From Bacteroidia bacterium (GTDB lineage Bacteria; Bacteroidota; Bacteroidia; Flavobacteriales; Flavobacteriaceae), in assembly GCA_030427865.1 (NCBI GenBank), contig JAUICK010000010.1:59719-123718 (forward strand): DNA of 64,000 nucleotides, given 5' to 3'. The translations under genes were made by a program, and so were the position numbers. The notes below the pieces were generated by a model. That model made no database searches. It saw nothing but the letters and a program-made list of their open reading frames with translations, and was not told where the DNA came from. Shown here one piece after another: positions 8,947 to 19,076 of the stretch; position 1 is the first letter of the stretch, and each line of letters opens with the position of its first letter.

Positions 8947-10617
8947 ATGAAAAACGTATTTAAAATAACATTAGTTGCACTATCTATTCTAATATTACAT
9001 AGTTGTAGTAGATCAGCTTCTGGAAACTCAAAACTTACAGGATTGCCATTTAACAATCCTAAGTATGGTAATTATATTAGAGGAGGTGCATTTGCTGGTC
9101 AAGAAACACCTTTAGGAATGGTTGCCATAGAAGGTGGATCTTTTACAATGGGGCAAGTCCAAGACGATGTTATGTTTGATTGGAACACAACTCCAAAAAA
9201 GATGCATATTCGCTCTTTTTTTATGGACGAAACTGAAGTAACAAATTCAGAGTATTTCTTATACATACAATATATAAAGGATGTTTTTCCTCCTTCTGAA
9301 GAAAAATACAAACATATTTACAGCTCTGTTTTACCAGACACTTTAGTTTGGAGAAAGAGTTTAGGTAATACAGATATTTTATCTGAAAACTATTTACGAC
9401 ACCCTGCCTATGCTGATTACCCCGTTGTTGGTGTTAGTTGGTTACAAGCAAACCAATATTGTAAATGGAGAACTGATGCTGTAAACTTGAAAAAATTAAT
9501 AGACAAAGGCTATGTAAAAAATATTTTTGCCAACGATACTATCAGAAACTTTTTTGACACTGAAGTTTTCTTAGCTGATTCTGATAAATTATTTGAAGGT
9601 GATACTACTATTTATCAAAGAGGTATCAGAACAAGAGGAGCTGCAAGAGGTAGTAAAGGCTCTTTTCAAGGAAGAAAAATTACCCAAGCAGATGGTGTTT
9701 TAAGTCAAAAATTTAGATTACCTACTGAAGCTGAATGGGAATTTGCTGCTAAAGCTAATATTGAGAATAGAGAATACAACAATATTAGAGGTAGAAAAAA
9801 ATATGCTTGGAATGGAAAATATTCAAGAGAAACACAAAAAAGATTTAGAGGCGACCAATTAGCTAACTTTAAACAAGGTAAAGGAGAATATAGCGGTTTA
9901 TCTGGTTGGAGTTCTGATGGTTCAGATATTCCTATAAGAGTTAAATCTTATCCACCAAATGCTTTTGGTTTATATGACATGTCTGGTAACGTTGCAGAAT
10001 GGGTAGCAGATGTATACAGACCAATTATAGACAATGAAGCCAATGATTTTAACTATTTTAGAGGTAATATTTTTACTAAAAAAATGATTGATGAAAACGG
10101 AAAAGTTGTTATTGCCGATGTTTCGAGTGGAGCAGAAGTTGAATACGATACTTTACCTAACGGTAAAATTATTCCAAAACAACTACCAGGAAGTATCAAA
10201 TACATTCCTATTACAAAAGACGATGTTACTTTAAGAAGAAACTTCTCAGTTTCAGATAATACCAATATTGGAGATGGAGACTTAAATTCTTCGAGATTTT
10301 ATGAAGATGATGAAGATCAATTTGCATCAAGACCAAGTATGTACAACTCTCCAAGAAGACCAACAAGAGTCTTAGATTCTGTAACAGGTAGAGAAATTTT
10401 AGTTAATGATGCTAAAAAAAGAACAACTTTAATTAGTAATAGAACAAGAGTTTACAAAGGTGGTTCTTGGGCAGATAGAGAATATTGGCTAGACCCCGCA
10501 CAAAGAAGGTATTTACCAGAATACATGGCTACAAATTACATTGGTTTTAGATGTGTTACTGATAAAGTAGGACCAATGACTTATAAGAAAAGAAAAGCCA
10601 GAAATCCTTCGAGATAA
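8947..10617 (+). CDS. gldJ: Gliding motility lipoprotein GldJ
   Basis: An outer-membrane-associated lipoprotein needed for gliding and for stability of the GldK/type IX machinery. The signal peptide ends in the lipobox LHSC (Cys20). The rest is a formylglycine-generating-enzyme (FGE-sulfatase)-like fold with family motifs GGSFTMG, FFMDETEVTN, RLPTEAEWE, DMSGNVAEWV and KGGSWAD. Length (556 residues) and the order porV-porU-gldJ match characterised Flavobacterium species. In GldJ the FGE fold is thought to be structural rather than catalytic. Confidence 0.95.
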   Translation: MKNVFKITLVALSILILHSCSRSASGNSKLTGLPFNNPKYGNYIRGGAFAGQETPLGMVAIEGGSFTMGQVQDDVMFDWNTTPKKMHIRSFFMDETEVTNSEYFLYIQYIKDVFPPSEEKYKHIYSSVLPDTLVWRKSLGNTDILSENYLRHPAYADYPVVGVSWLQANQYCKWRTDAVNLKKLIDKGYVKNIFANDTIRNFFDTEVFLADSDKLFEGDTTIYQRGIRTRGAARGSKGSFQGRKITQADGVLSQKFRLPTEAEWEFAAKANIENREYNNIRGRKKYAWNGKYSRETQKRFRGDQLANFKQGKGEYSGLSGWSSDGSDIPIRVKSYPPNAFGLYDMSGNVAEWVADVYRPIIDNEANDFNYFRGNIFTKKMIDENGKVVIADVSSGAEVEYDTLPNGKIIPKQLPGSIKYIPITKDDVTLRRNFSVSDNTNIGDGDLNSSRFYEDDEDQFASRPSMYNSPRRPTRVLDSVTGREILVNDAKKRTTLISNRTRVYKGGSWADREYWLDPAQRRYLPEYMATNYIGFRCVTDKVGPMTYKKRKARNPSR

Positions 10618-10640
10618 TTTTAAATGAATTAAAAAATTAT

Positions 10641-10677
10641 AACCTCACTGTACTAATAACAGTGAGGTTTTTTTTAT
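10641..10677 (+). terminator. Rho-independent terminator after gldJ
   Basis: An 11-base perfect stem (aacctcactgt / acagtgaggtt) with a short AT loop is followed by a long T run. murF starts 10 bases later, so murF is separated from gldJ transcription or depends on read-through. Confidence 0.9.
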
Positions 10678-10686
10678 TTTTAAAAA

Positions 10687-11943
10687 ATGAAAATTAAAGC
10701 ACTTTACAATTTATATTCTAAAAACTATCTTGTAGACACAGATACAAGAAAAATTAGGAAAAATACCATTTTCTTTGCCTTAAAAGGTGAAAAATTTAAT
10801 GGTAATACATTTGCTAAACAATCACTTTCTTTAGGAGCTAGTTATGCAGTTATTGATGAGAAAAAATACAAAACTCACGCAAATATAATCTTAGTTGATA
10901 ATGTCTTAAAAACATTACAAGACTTAGCTAACTATCATAGAAATATTTTAAAAATTCCCATTATAGGGTTAACAGGTAGTAATGGAAAAACAACAACCAA
11001 AGAATTAATTGATGCTGTTTTATCAAAAAAATATAGTACAACTGCTACCAAAGGCAATTTAAACAACCATATTGGGGTTCCGCTTACATTATTATCGATG
11101 ACACCTAAAACAGAAATAGGAATTGTAGAAATGGGAGCTAATCATCAAAAAGAAATAGAATTTCTTTCTGCTATCTGCGAACCAGATTTTGGCTACATTA
11201 CTAATTTTGGTAAAGCTCACTTAGAAGGTTTTGGAGGCGTAGAAGGGGTTATAAAAGGAAAAAGCGAATTATATCAATTCTTAGAAAAAAAGAATAAAAC
11301 TGCCTTTATAAACCCAAAAGATCGTATACAAATTAAAAAAACAACACAGATAAATACAATTGAATTTGATAAAAGTTTAACTTTTTTAGAGGTAAATCCT
11401 TTTGTAAAACTATCTTTTAATAAGCTAAACATCCAAAGTAATTTAATAGGAGCTTATAATTATACTAATATTGCAATTGCCTGCACTATTGGAAAACATT
11501 TTAAAGTCCCTGATGACTTTATAAAAAAAGCGATAGAAAACTACACCCCAGATAACAATAGATCTCAAATAATCAAGACGGAGTTAAATACTATTATTTT
11601 GGATGCTTATAATGCAAATCCAAGCAGTATGAAAGCTGCTATTGAAAATTTTACAGCAATTAAAGCTACATCTAAAGTTTTAATTTTAGGCGATATGTTT
11701 GAATTAGGAAGTGAAAGCGTAAAAGAACATCTATCTATTGTAAATTTAGTTGAAAAAAATAATTTCGATAAGTACTTTTTTGTTGGTGAGCTTTTTTATA
11801 AAACTAAACAGTCTAACAATTTCTATGTATCTTTTGATGATTTAGAAGGGTATTTAAAAGACAATCCTCTTAAACATCAATTAATTTTAATTAAAGGTTC
11901 AAGAGGAATGCGCTTAGAAAGACTTTTAAAAATTATTAATTAA
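10687..11943 (+). CDS. murF: UDP-MurNAc-tripeptide D-Ala-D-Ala ligase
   Basis: Adds D-Ala-D-Ala to the UDP-MurNAc-tripeptide in the cytosol, the last step of the soluble peptidoglycan precursor. At 418 residues it shows the MurF N-terminal domain (FFALKGEKFNGNTFA), the Mur ligase P-loop TGSNGKTTT at about 96-104, EMGANHQKE, the YNANPSS substrate segment and the C-terminal KGSRGMRLE motif. It converges with the next gene; the two stop codons overlap by 8 bases. Confidence 0.96.
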   Translation: MKIKALYNLYSKNYLVDTDTRKIRKNTIFFALKGEKFNGNTFAKQSLSLGASYAVIDEKKYKTHANIILVDNVLKTLQDLANYHRNILKIPIIGLTGSNGKTTTKELIDAVLSKKYSTTATKGNLNNHIGVPLTLLSMTPKTEIGIVEMGANHQKEIEFLSAICEPDFGYITNFGKAHLEGFGGVEGVIKGKSELYQFLEKKNKTAFINPKDRIQIKKTTQINTIEFDKSLTFLEVNPFVKLSFNKLNIQSNLIGAYNYTNIAIACTIGKHFKVPDDFIKKAIENYTPDNNRSQIIKTELNTIILDAYNANPSSMKAAIENFTAIKATSKVLILGDMFELGSESVKEHLSIVNLVEKNNFDKYFFVGELFYKTKQSNNFYVSFDDLEGYLKDNPLKHQLILIKGSRGMRLERLLKIIN

Positions 11944-12787
11944 TATTATTTTTATGATATTCTAATAAATTATCTATTGGTCTTTGAATTACATCAGTAA
12001 TTTTTAAATTATTCTTAGCTGCAATATTTTCTAATATATCTCTAAAGTAATGCGCAATAGATCCTATAAAATAAATAGGTGTTTCTGTTGGTACATTGTA
12101 AGGTAAAACTCTATACTTAAAAAATTTCTGAAACCCTTTTTTAATTATTTTTTTAATATATTTTTCATCCTTAAAATCGAACATAAATTTTGCAAATGAA
12201 GCCAAATACATATTAGGGTTAGATTCTCTATATAAGTTTTTCTTAATATAATCTGCATCTAAATTAAATTCTTCATTAAACTTTTCTGCAATTTCTTTAG
12301 GCATTTTCTTATAGTAATAATCTATAATTAATTTTTTACCAAAGTAGTTTCCACTTGCTTCATCCATTAGAATGTATCCTAAAGACGCAACTAACATTTC
12401 CATAGTAGAACCATTGTAATAGCAACTGTTAGAACCGGTTCCTAAAATACAAACTAAAGCGGGTTCTTTACCAGAAGCAGCATAAACTGCTGCTAACATA
12501 TCTTCATCAATAAAAACTTTTGCTTTAACAAAAATAGATTCTAATACAGTTTTAAGAATTTGAACTGGTTTTGGTGTTCCGCATCCAGCTCCATAAAAAT
12601 GTATCTCTTCAACATCATCTTTTACATTTATGAGTTGAAACATATTAATTATTCTATTATGCAATTCTTCTTCTGGAACTATAGCAGGGTTTAACCCCAA
12701 TGTTCTAGTTCTAAACAATTCTTTTTTATTATTATCAATAGCAATCCAATCTGCTTTTGTTGAGCCTCCATCTGCAATTAAAATCAT
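11936..12787 (-). CDS. BadF/BadG-type N-acetylglucosamine kinase
   Basis: An actin-fold ATPase of 283 residues. The N-terminal phosphate-binding motif is DGGSTKADW, followed by ILGTGSNSCYY in the second phosphate region. Bacteroidota proteins of this type are annotated as N-acetylglucosamine kinases of the BadF/BadG family and probably phosphorylate amino sugars recovered from cell wall or chitin. I chose the ATG giving MILIADGGS; seven codons further upstream would need a TTG start. It is convergent and overlapping with murF at its 3' end. The exact sugar cannot be told from sequence. Confidence 0.8.
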   Translation of the reverse strand: MILIADGGSTKADWIAIDNNKKELFRTRTLGLNPAIVPEEELHNRIINMFQLINVKDDVEEIHFYGAGCGTPKPVQILKTVLESIFVKAKVFIDEDMLAAVYAASGKEPALVCILGTGSNSCYYNGSTMEMLVASLGYILMDEASGNYFGKKLIIDYYYKKMPKEIAEKFNEEFNLDADYIKKNLYRESNPNMYLASFAKFMFDFKDEKYIKKIIKKGFQKFFKYRVLPYNVPTETPIYFIGSIAHYFRDILENIAAKNNLKITDVIQRPIDNLLEYHKNNIN

Positions 12788-12921
12788 ATCTTTAGTATTT
12801 TTACTCAAAGATATTACAAGTAAATATGATATACAATAGCTATTGAATCTTCAATCGTTTTCGTAAAAATTAATTTATTTTTGAGTCTATAAATTGTAAT
12901 AAATATTGATGCAAAAAATTG

Positions 12922-12929
12922 TAATTTTG
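12922..12929 (+). promoter_or_regulatory. Candidate Bacteroidota -7 box for the phosphatase gene
   Basis: TAATTTTG matches TAnnTTTG, 15 bases before the ATG of the phosphatase gene. No TTG at the ideal upstream spacing is seen, so this is a weak call. Confidence 0.4.
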
Positions 12930-12944
12930 TTTTAAAATTTTATT

Positions 12945-13685
12945 ATGCTTTTTTTTAAAAAAAGGGAGATACCTCTAAACGAGTTTTTTCCAGAAAATTT
13001 TATTGACATTCATTCTCATCTATTGCCAGGTATTGATGATGGTGCAAAAGATTTAGAAAATTCTATTGAGTTAATCTTAAAAATGCGGTCTTATGGAATT
13101 AAGAACTTTATAACCACACCCCATGTTTTAGGTGATGTATACCCAAATTCTTCTAAAACTATAAAAGAAAAATTAAAAATTGTACAAGATGAATTAGCAT
13201 TAAGGAAAATAAATGATGTTACAATTAACGCAGCTGCAGAATATATGATGGATGAACAGTTTTCTATTCGTTTAGAAAAAAACGATATTCTAACTTTAAA
13301 AGACAATTTTATTCTTGTAGAAATGTCTTACTTTAATGCACCAATAAATCTTTATGATATTCTGTTTGAAATTCAATTAAAAGGGTATAAACCTGTTCTT
13401 GCTCATCCTGAGCGCTATAACTTCTATCATAATGATTTTGATAGTTACTACAAATTAAAAAAAGCGGGTTGTTTATTTCAATTAAATTTATTGTCTTTAA
13501 CAGAACAATATGGAAAAGGTGTTCAAAAAATTGCTAACAAATTAATTAAAGAAAATTTATATGACTTTGTTGGCACTGATACACACCATCATAATCATTT
13601 AGAATTATTAAGAAAAATTAGTACAAAAAAAAGAAAGCAAAAAATTAATCATTTACTTAATAAAAATTTATCTTTTTCAATATAA
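12945..13685 (+). CDS. Tyrosine-protein phosphatase, PHP family (CpsB/YwqE-like)
   Basis: A manganese-dependent PHP-fold phosphotyrosine phosphatase of 246 residues. Metal-binding motifs visible are DIHSHLLPG (His23, His25), DDGAKD, ITTPHV, LAHPERYNF and GTDTHHHNH. CpsB-type enzymes dephosphorylate the Wzc/CpsD tyrosine kinase and so control polysaccharide chain length or export. A Wzc-like kinase is encoded 2 kb away on the opposite strand, which fits a kinase-phosphatase pair. Confidence 0.9.
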   Translation: MLFFKKREIPLNEFFPENFIDIHSHLLPGIDDGAKDLENSIELILKMRSYGIKNFITTPHVLGDVYPNSSKTIKEKLKIVQDELALRKINDVTINAAAEYMMDEQFSIRLEKNDILTLKDNFILVEMSYFNAPINLYDILFEIQLKGYKPVLAHPERYNFYHNDFDSYYKLKKAGCLFQLNLLSLTEQYGKGVQKIANKLIKENLYDFVGTDTHHHNHLELLRKISTKKRKQKINHLLNKNLSFSI

Positions 13686-13707
13686 ATTAGCATTCAACTT
13701 ATTATTT

Positions 13708-14760
13708 ATGAACTATAGTGATACACTTTTTTTTATTGCAAAATGTTTAACAATTTCCTCAAACCAAAAAAATAAAATTGAGGTAGAAAAAAAGCTAATA
13801 AACGTAAATTTAGATTGGGATTCTATAGTTAAAGTAAGTACTTCTCATTTTGTTTTTCCTGCGCTTTATCAAAACTTAAAAAATGAAAATTTTTTAGATT
13901 ATTTACCCGAAGACTTGATTAAGTATATGAAATACATTTCTGAACTTAATAGAGAAAGAAATTTAGCAATACTTGAACAAGTAAAAGATATAAATGAAGT
14001 CTTATTAAGTAATAATATTGTTCCCATTTTTTTAAAAGGAGCTAGTTTTATAGTAGAAGATTTATATAATGATATTTCTGAGAGAATGATTGGTGATATA
14101 GACTTTATAGTTCCCAAGCACCAATTTAAAAAGTCTGTTACTGTGTTAAAAGAATATGGATATAAATCTAAAACTGATGAAACAGGAAATGTTATTCCTT
14201 ATGTTCATTATCCTAAAATGACAAAAAAAAACCATATTGCTGCAATAGAGGTTCATAGAAAACTAATGAATAATAAATATTCTAAGTTTTATGAATATAA
14301 TTTCTTTACAAAAAACAAAAGAGTTTTCGATAATATAAATGTTCCATCTTTAAAAAATCAAATTATTCACAATTGTGTTAATGCGCAATTAAGAGATAAC
14401 GGTAAATATTATAAATCTATTTCTTTAAGAAAAAGTTATGATTTATTAAATCTATCTCTGAAATCTTCACCACTACAAGCTTTATTTGAAAACAGATTAA
14501 ATTTTTATGATTTAAATAACTATTTAGCTTTAACTTATAAAATTTTTGGTAATAAATCACTAAAATATGATAAAAACAAATACTCTAAAAATTACATTAA
14601 GAAAGTTCATTTATTCTTAAAAAACTTACTTTTAAGAAAATTTCATTCATACAAAACAGGATTTATATTAAACTATCGAAAAAGAATCCCTAAAGTATAT
14701 AAAATTTTATTTAATGGTGGTTATAGATCATATTTTCTTAAAATTTATTTTAAAAAGTAA
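13708..14760 (+). CDS. Nucleotidyltransferase-fold protein of unknown substrate
   Basis: A 350-residue protein related to the uncharacterised nucleotidyltransferase family found near polysaccharide loci. The motif region reads FLKGASF (about 108-114) followed by MIGDIDFIV (GDID at 129-132), the pattern of a polymerase-beta-type G-x-D-x-D metal site. Clusters of basic residues fill the C-terminal third. The start lies 22 bases after the phosphatase stop, so the two are co-transcribed. Substrate and role are unknown; a part in capsule regulation or modification is inferred only from position. Confidence 0.65.
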   Translation: MNYSDTLFFIAKCLTISSNQKNKIEVEKKLINVNLDWDSIVKVSTSHFVFPALYQNLKNENFLDYLPEDLIKYMKYISELNRERNLAILEQVKDINEVLLSNNIVPIFLKGASFIVEDLYNDISERMIGDIDFIVPKHQFKKSVTVLKEYGYKSKTDETGNVIPYVHYPKMTKKNHIAAIEVHRKLMNNKYSKFYEYNFFTKNKRVFDNINVPSLKNQIIHNCVNAQLRDNGKYYKSISLRKSYDLLNLSLKSSPLQALFENRLNFYDLNNYLALTYKIFGNKSLKYDKNKYSKNYIKKVHLFLKNLLLRKFHSYKTGFILNYRKRIPKVYKILFNGGYRSYFLKIYFKK

Positions 14761-14772
14761 ATAAATATAATT

Positions 14773-17124
14773 CTAAAATAATTTTCTATACCATGTTTTT
14801 TTTTCTTTTTCAAAATATCCATATCCATATCTATAACCATAACCATAACTCTTTTTAATATCTGTATCATTTAGAACTATAGCCATGTTAGGTAGTTTTT
14901 TTTCTCTATATAAAGTTTGAGGAACTTCTAACATGCGTTTATCTAAATAGTTAGCTCTTACAACATAAAGAAACATGTCTGCATACTTAGAAACTAATAA
15001 TGTATCTGTTACTAAATTTACAGGAGCAGTATCAACAATAATGTAATCATATTCTTGTTTTACATCCTCGAATAATTTTTTTACCCTATCCATTAGTAAT
15101 AATTCAGCAGGGTTTGGTGGTATAACTCCTGAAGCTATAATATCTAAATTTTCTATTTCTGGAATTGAAAACTTAACATCATTAATCGATGTTTCTTCAT
15201 TCATTATAAAATTTGTTATCCCTTTTCGTTCAGCAATACCAAGATATTCTGTAACCTTTGGAGCTCTCAAATCTAAACCTATCAAAAGAACTTTTTTCTT
15301 TGATAAAGATAAAGCTGCTGCAAGATTTATCGAAATAAAAGATTTACCTTCTCCACTTGTTGTAGAAGTTATAAAAATAGTTTTACCAAGCTTTTCGTTA
15401 GAATTAGACATCATAAAACCTAAATTGGTTCTTATCAATCTAAATGCTTCAGAAGAACTTGATCTTGAGTCTTTACTAATAACAATTTTTTCCTTGGTTT
15501 CTGAATGAGTTATATCCCCTAAAAATGGAATATTTGTTAAAATTTCAATATCTCTTCTTGAGTGTATTTTTGTATCTAATAAATTTTTAATGTACACTAT
15601 TAGGAAGGGTATTAATAGTCCTAAAAATATAGCTGCAAAGTATACAATATTTTTTTTGGGAAAAACTGGTTTATTAGAACCGTATGCCTTATCAATAATT
15701 TTAGCATTTGGCACAGTTACGGCTAAAGAGATATCTGTTTCTTCCTTTTTCTTTAGTAAGTATGAATATAACCCAGCAAAAATTTCTTGTTCTCTTGCTA
15801 TATCTATAAAACCTCTTTCTGTTTTAGGAATAGAAGATATTTTAGAATTTATTTTCTTTTGCTCATTCTTTAATTGTTGTAATTTGAACTTCAAAGAAGT
15901 TTGTAAATTAGTTAAGCTTTGTATAAGGCTAGATTTTAAACTTGAAATACTTGAGTTTAAATCTATTATATTAGGGTTTCTTATCCCTGCACTTGGTAGT
16001 AATTGGTTTCTCCTTAAAACTAGCTTATTGTAATTTTCTATTGCGAATGATATGTTAGCATCTTCGAAACCTAGTCCAACAGGTAAAACTTCATTATTCT
16101 TATCTAACTTTTCTTGAATCCATTCACTAATTTTAAGTTTAGCATTTGTATCAATCATTAATTTAGTATTAAGTGATCCTGACTCTAAAACTAATTCTAC
16201 TTCTTTAGATGCACCAGTAAACCCATTTTTTGATTTATACTTTTTAACATTGTCATCAATAGCTGCCAAATCTTTAGATATTGTTGATAATCTCTCATCA
16301 ATAAAAATTTTTGTTTTAATAGAAATTTGATTTTTATCTTTTATGGCATCAATGTTATACTGCTTAACAAGTTCATCTAAAACGTCTACAATTTTCTTTT
16401 TCACGCTTCCCTTCAAACTCAAAGTTAAAACGCTAGAGTTTTTATTTACAGGTTCTATAAAAATACTTTCCCTATAACTATCAATAATTTTATTCTTATT
16501 TCTAATCTTTACAAAATATTCTTTAACATCATAAGAAAAGTTATCATCTCGATAAATCTTAAAAAAACCAAGTTTACTTTCAACTTCTTCCCCAAACTTA
16601 TAATTTGAAACAAACTCATTATCTTGGTTTTTTAAATCATAAGTATTCAAATCTTTGAAAGAAATAATAATTGTTGTATCTTTTTCTTTGTACAATAAAT
16701 TTCTTTTAGTAAAATGAAACTTAATAGGACTATTTTTGTAAAGTTCATGCTCTAAAATTCTACCTTGTATATAATAAGAAATGTTTAAATTTAGAGAATC
16801 TACAACTCGTTCAATAATTTTTCTTGACTTTAAAATTTCTATTTCGTTATCTGTATTATTAGCAGATCCTCCTCCTATAATACCTAAATCTTCAAAGGCA
16901 GCTAATTCAGCAGAAATTCCAGATTTCTTATTGTCTTTGATCATAATAGATGCAGAAGCACTAAAAGAAGGAGAAGTATATCTCAAATATATAAAAGCTA
17001 TAGCCACACCTAAAATGGCAGATATAACAAACCATCTCCAAAATAAAAAGTATTTTTCTATCTCTGCTCTGAGATTTAAAGAGTTTGACTCTTCAAGCTC
17101 ATTATAATTATTATTTGATTGCAT
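14773..17124 (-). CDS. wzc: Wzc-like polysaccharide co-polymerase and tyrosine autokinase
   Basis: An inner-membrane chain-length regulator with a cytosolic BY-kinase. At 783 residues it has a first membrane helix at about 30-50, a large periplasmic Wzz-type domain with coiled-coil character, and a second helix at about 490-515. The kinase has Walker A TSGEGKS (near 590), Walker A' LLIGLDLRAPK and Walker B YIIVDTAP. The tail is a tyrosine cluster (SYGYGYRYGYGYF), the expected autophosphorylation site. It is encoded right after the Wza-like gene, completing an export pair. Confidence 0.95.
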   Translation of the reverse strand: MQSNNNYNELEESNSLNLRAEIEKYFLFWRWFVISAILGVAIAFIYLRYTSPSFSASASIMIKDNKKSGISAELAAFEDLGIIGGGSANNTDNEIEILKSRKIIERVVDSLNLNISYYIQGRILEHELYKNSPIKFHFTKRNLLYKEKDTTIIISFKDLNTYDLKNQDNEFVSNYKFGEEVESKLGFFKIYRDDNFSYDVKEYFVKIRNKNKIIDSYRESIFIEPVNKNSSVLTLSLKGSVKKKIVDVLDELVKQYNIDAIKDKNQISIKTKIFIDERLSTISKDLAAIDDNVKKYKSKNGFTGASKEVELVLESGSLNTKLMIDTNAKLKISEWIQEKLDKNNEVLPVGLGFEDANISFAIENYNKLVLRRNQLLPSAGIRNPNIIDLNSSISSLKSSLIQSLTNLQTSLKFKLQQLKNEQKKINSKISSIPKTERGFIDIAREQEIFAGLYSYLLKKKEETDISLAVTVPNAKIIDKAYGSNKPVFPKKNIVYFAAIFLGLLIPFLIVYIKNLLDTKIHSRRDIEILTNIPFLGDITHSETKEKIVISKDSRSSSSEAFRLIRTNLGFMMSNSNEKLGKTIFITSTTSGEGKSFISINLAAALSLSKKKVLLIGLDLRAPKVTEYLGIAERKGITNFIMNEETSINDVKFSIPEIENLDIIASGVIPPNPAELLLMDRVKKLFEDVKQEYDYIIVDTAPVNLVTDTLLVSKYADMFLYVVRANYLDKRMLEVPQTLYREKKLPNMAIVLNDTDIKKSYGYGYRYGYGYFEKEKKTWYRKLF

Positions 17125-17128
17125 GTAT

Positions 17129-17899
17129 TTATCTTGTTATGATTGTGATTAAGGATAATAAAACAGATGCTAAGGATATAAATAAACCTGTGTTTCTTGT
17201 ATAAGCTGCATCTTGAGCTCTGGCATAGTTTTGTTCAACATAAACAACATCATTTTGTTGTAAATAATAAACAGGAGATGTTAATAATTTTTTAGATTTC
17301 AAATCTACAACATACTGTACTTTTTTATTATTAACTTCTCTTATTACTTTTACATTACTTCTCTCCCCTGAAATTGTCAAATCCCCTGCCATGCCAATAG
17401 CCTCAATAATTGTAACTCTTTCGTTAGGTATTGTATATGTGTTTGGTCTTGCTACATCTCCAATTACAGTAATTTTAAAATTAGTAATTGTAATATTGAT
17501 GGACGGGTCTTTCACATAATCTGGGGACAATTTCTCTCTAAGCAAATCAATAAGTTCAATCCTTGTTAATCCTGCAACCTTAATTTTTCCAAAAACAGGA
17601 AACTCAATATTACCTTCGCTATCTACTAGATAAAGTTGTTGAATTGGTTGGCTAACAACTGTATTTGTAGAAACAGATAGCACCACTGAAGAAAGATTAA
17701 ATGGTCTAACAGCTTCAAAATCTGTAGAATTTATTATTATTTGTAATAAATCATCAGATTTAAAAATAGTTTTATAAATATTAGATACTTTCTCTTGATT
17801 TATTTCATCATTTTGAAGATATATTATTTCTTTTTTTGAGACACAAGAACTCAACAAGAAAAAAACTATTAGGCTACTAAAAACTTTTCTATTTAACAT
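17129..17899 (-). CDS. wza: Wza-like polysaccharide export lipoprotein
   Basis: An outer membrane export channel component of 256 residues. The signal peptide ends in a lipobox (LLSSC, Cys19). The poly_export domain opens with IYKTIFKSDDLLQI, and a SLBB-type segment contains GDVARPNTYTIP. A hydrophobic C-terminal stretch (LFISLASVLLSLITII) is typical of Bacteroidota members. It is 4 bases upstream of wzc and ends the capsule operon with it. Confidence 0.92.
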   Translation of the reverse strand: MLNRKVFSSLIVFFLLSSCVSKKEIIYLQNDEINQEKVSNIYKTIFKSDDLLQIIINSTDFEAVRPFNLSSVVLSVSTNTVVSQPIQQLYLVDSEGNIEFPVFGKIKVAGLTRIELIDLLREKLSPDYVKDPSINITITNFKITVIGDVARPNTYTIPNERVTIIEAIGMAGDLTISGERSNVKVIREVNNKKVQYVVDLKSKKLLTSPVYYLQQNDVVYVEQNYARAQDAAYTRNTGLFISLASVLLSLITIITR

Positions 17900-17963
17900 T
17901 ATTACATATTTTTGGCGAAAATAACACTTTTAAGCATAATGATAAATACTATTATGTTTTTTT

Positions 17964-19076
17964 TCATAAAAGAATATCACAAATTCTAAAAACATCTAGC
18001 TTTGTTAAATTTGAACTTGAAGGTAAACATAGTCCCCTATTAAATAAATCTAAACATAAATTATCTCCATAAAATGGATAATCTTCAAAGTATTTCTGTT
18101 TATGAAGTGGTTTCCATAACCTTCGAACGTCAATGTTGTTTTTCTTAAACTTAAGTATTAATTCTTGGATATCTCTATTATCTTTAAATAGAATACAATT
18201 TAACCAAAAATTGGAGAAAAAAACTTTTGAAGATTCTGAATGAAGATCGATATCGGTAAAATCTTTTAATATCTTTTTGTAAAAATCGTTTATCAATCTT
18301 TTCTTAATAATTATCTCATCTATTCTTTTCATTTGCCCCCTTCCAATACCAGCCAATACATTACTCATTCTATAATTGTATCCGTATTCAGTATGAGAAT
18401 AATAATTCTCTTTTTCTTTTGCCTGAGTTGCTAAATATAACCCTCTATTTTTTGTTTCTATATTTTTACAAATTAAAGCACCTCCGCTAGATGTTGTTAC
18501 AATTTTATTTCCATTAAAAGATAAGACACTTAAATCTCCTAAAGTTCCACAAAATTTATTATCGTATTTAGAACCCAAAGCAGCGGCAGCATCCTCTAAT
18601 ATAGGAATTTCAAACTCTTTAGAAATACTATTGAGTTCATCCCATTTTGCTGGCATTCCATAAGAATTAACGACTATAATAGCCTTGGGTTTAATCTTCT
18701 TTTTTATTCTATCTTTAATTGCTTTTCTTAAAAAAAAAGGAGACATATTCCAAGTTTCTTTTTCACTATCAACAAAAATTGGGTTTGCTCCTAAATATAA
18801 TATTGGGTTTGCTGAAGCACAAAAAGTAAATGATTGACAAATTACCTCATCATTTTTTTTTACTCCTAATAAAATCAAAGCAAGGTGTATAGCAGCTGTA
18901 CCAGAATTTAATGCTAAAATTTCTTTTTTTGAACTTATATATTTTTGAATATCATCTTCAAAACCATTTATATTAGTCCCTTCAGTAGTAATCCAATTTG
19001 AATTGAAAGCTTCGTTTACAAATTCAATTTCAAATTTCGAAATTTGAGGCTTTAGTAAATAAATTTTTTGTTGCAA
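17964..19076 (-). CDS. DegT/DnrJ/EryC1-family sugar aminotransferase (PglE-like)
   Basis: A PLP-dependent nucleotide-sugar aminotransferase of 370 residues. The PLP lysine is Lys191 in FNGNKIVTTSSGG, the cofactor-binding region shows ILEDAAAALG, and the N-terminus FNSNWITTEG fits enzymes that aminate C4 of UDP-4-keto-6-deoxy-HexNAc (PglE type). No ATG is available; the frame starts at TTG. Its first 47 bases overlap the end of the frameshifted sugar transferase. Pairing with a PglC-type transferase suggests a bacillosamine-like first sugar, but the matching dehydratase and PglD-type acetyltransferase are not evident. Confidence 0.85.
   Translation of the reverse strand: MQQKIYLLKPQISKFEIEFVNEAFNSNWITTEGTNINGFEDDIQKYISSKKEILALNSGTAAIHLALILLGVKKNDEVICQSFTFCASANPILYLGANPIFVDSEKETWNMSPFFLRKAIKDRIKKKIKPKAIIVVNSYGMPAKWDELNSISKEFEIPILEDAAAALGSKYDNKFCGTLGDLSVLSFNGNKIVTTSSGGALICKNIETKNRGLYLATQAKEKENYYSHTEYGYNYRMSNVLAGIGRGQMKRIDEIIIKKRLINDFYKKILKDFTDIDLHSESSKVFFSNFWLNCILFKDNRDIQELILKFKKNNIDVRRLWKPLHKQKYFEDYPFYGDNLCLDLFNRGLCLPSSSNLTKLDVFRICDILL

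Noticed and set aside
15590..16033. Open frame on the plus strand inside wzc
   Set aside because: It is antisense to a clear Wzc periplasmic domain and has no family features.
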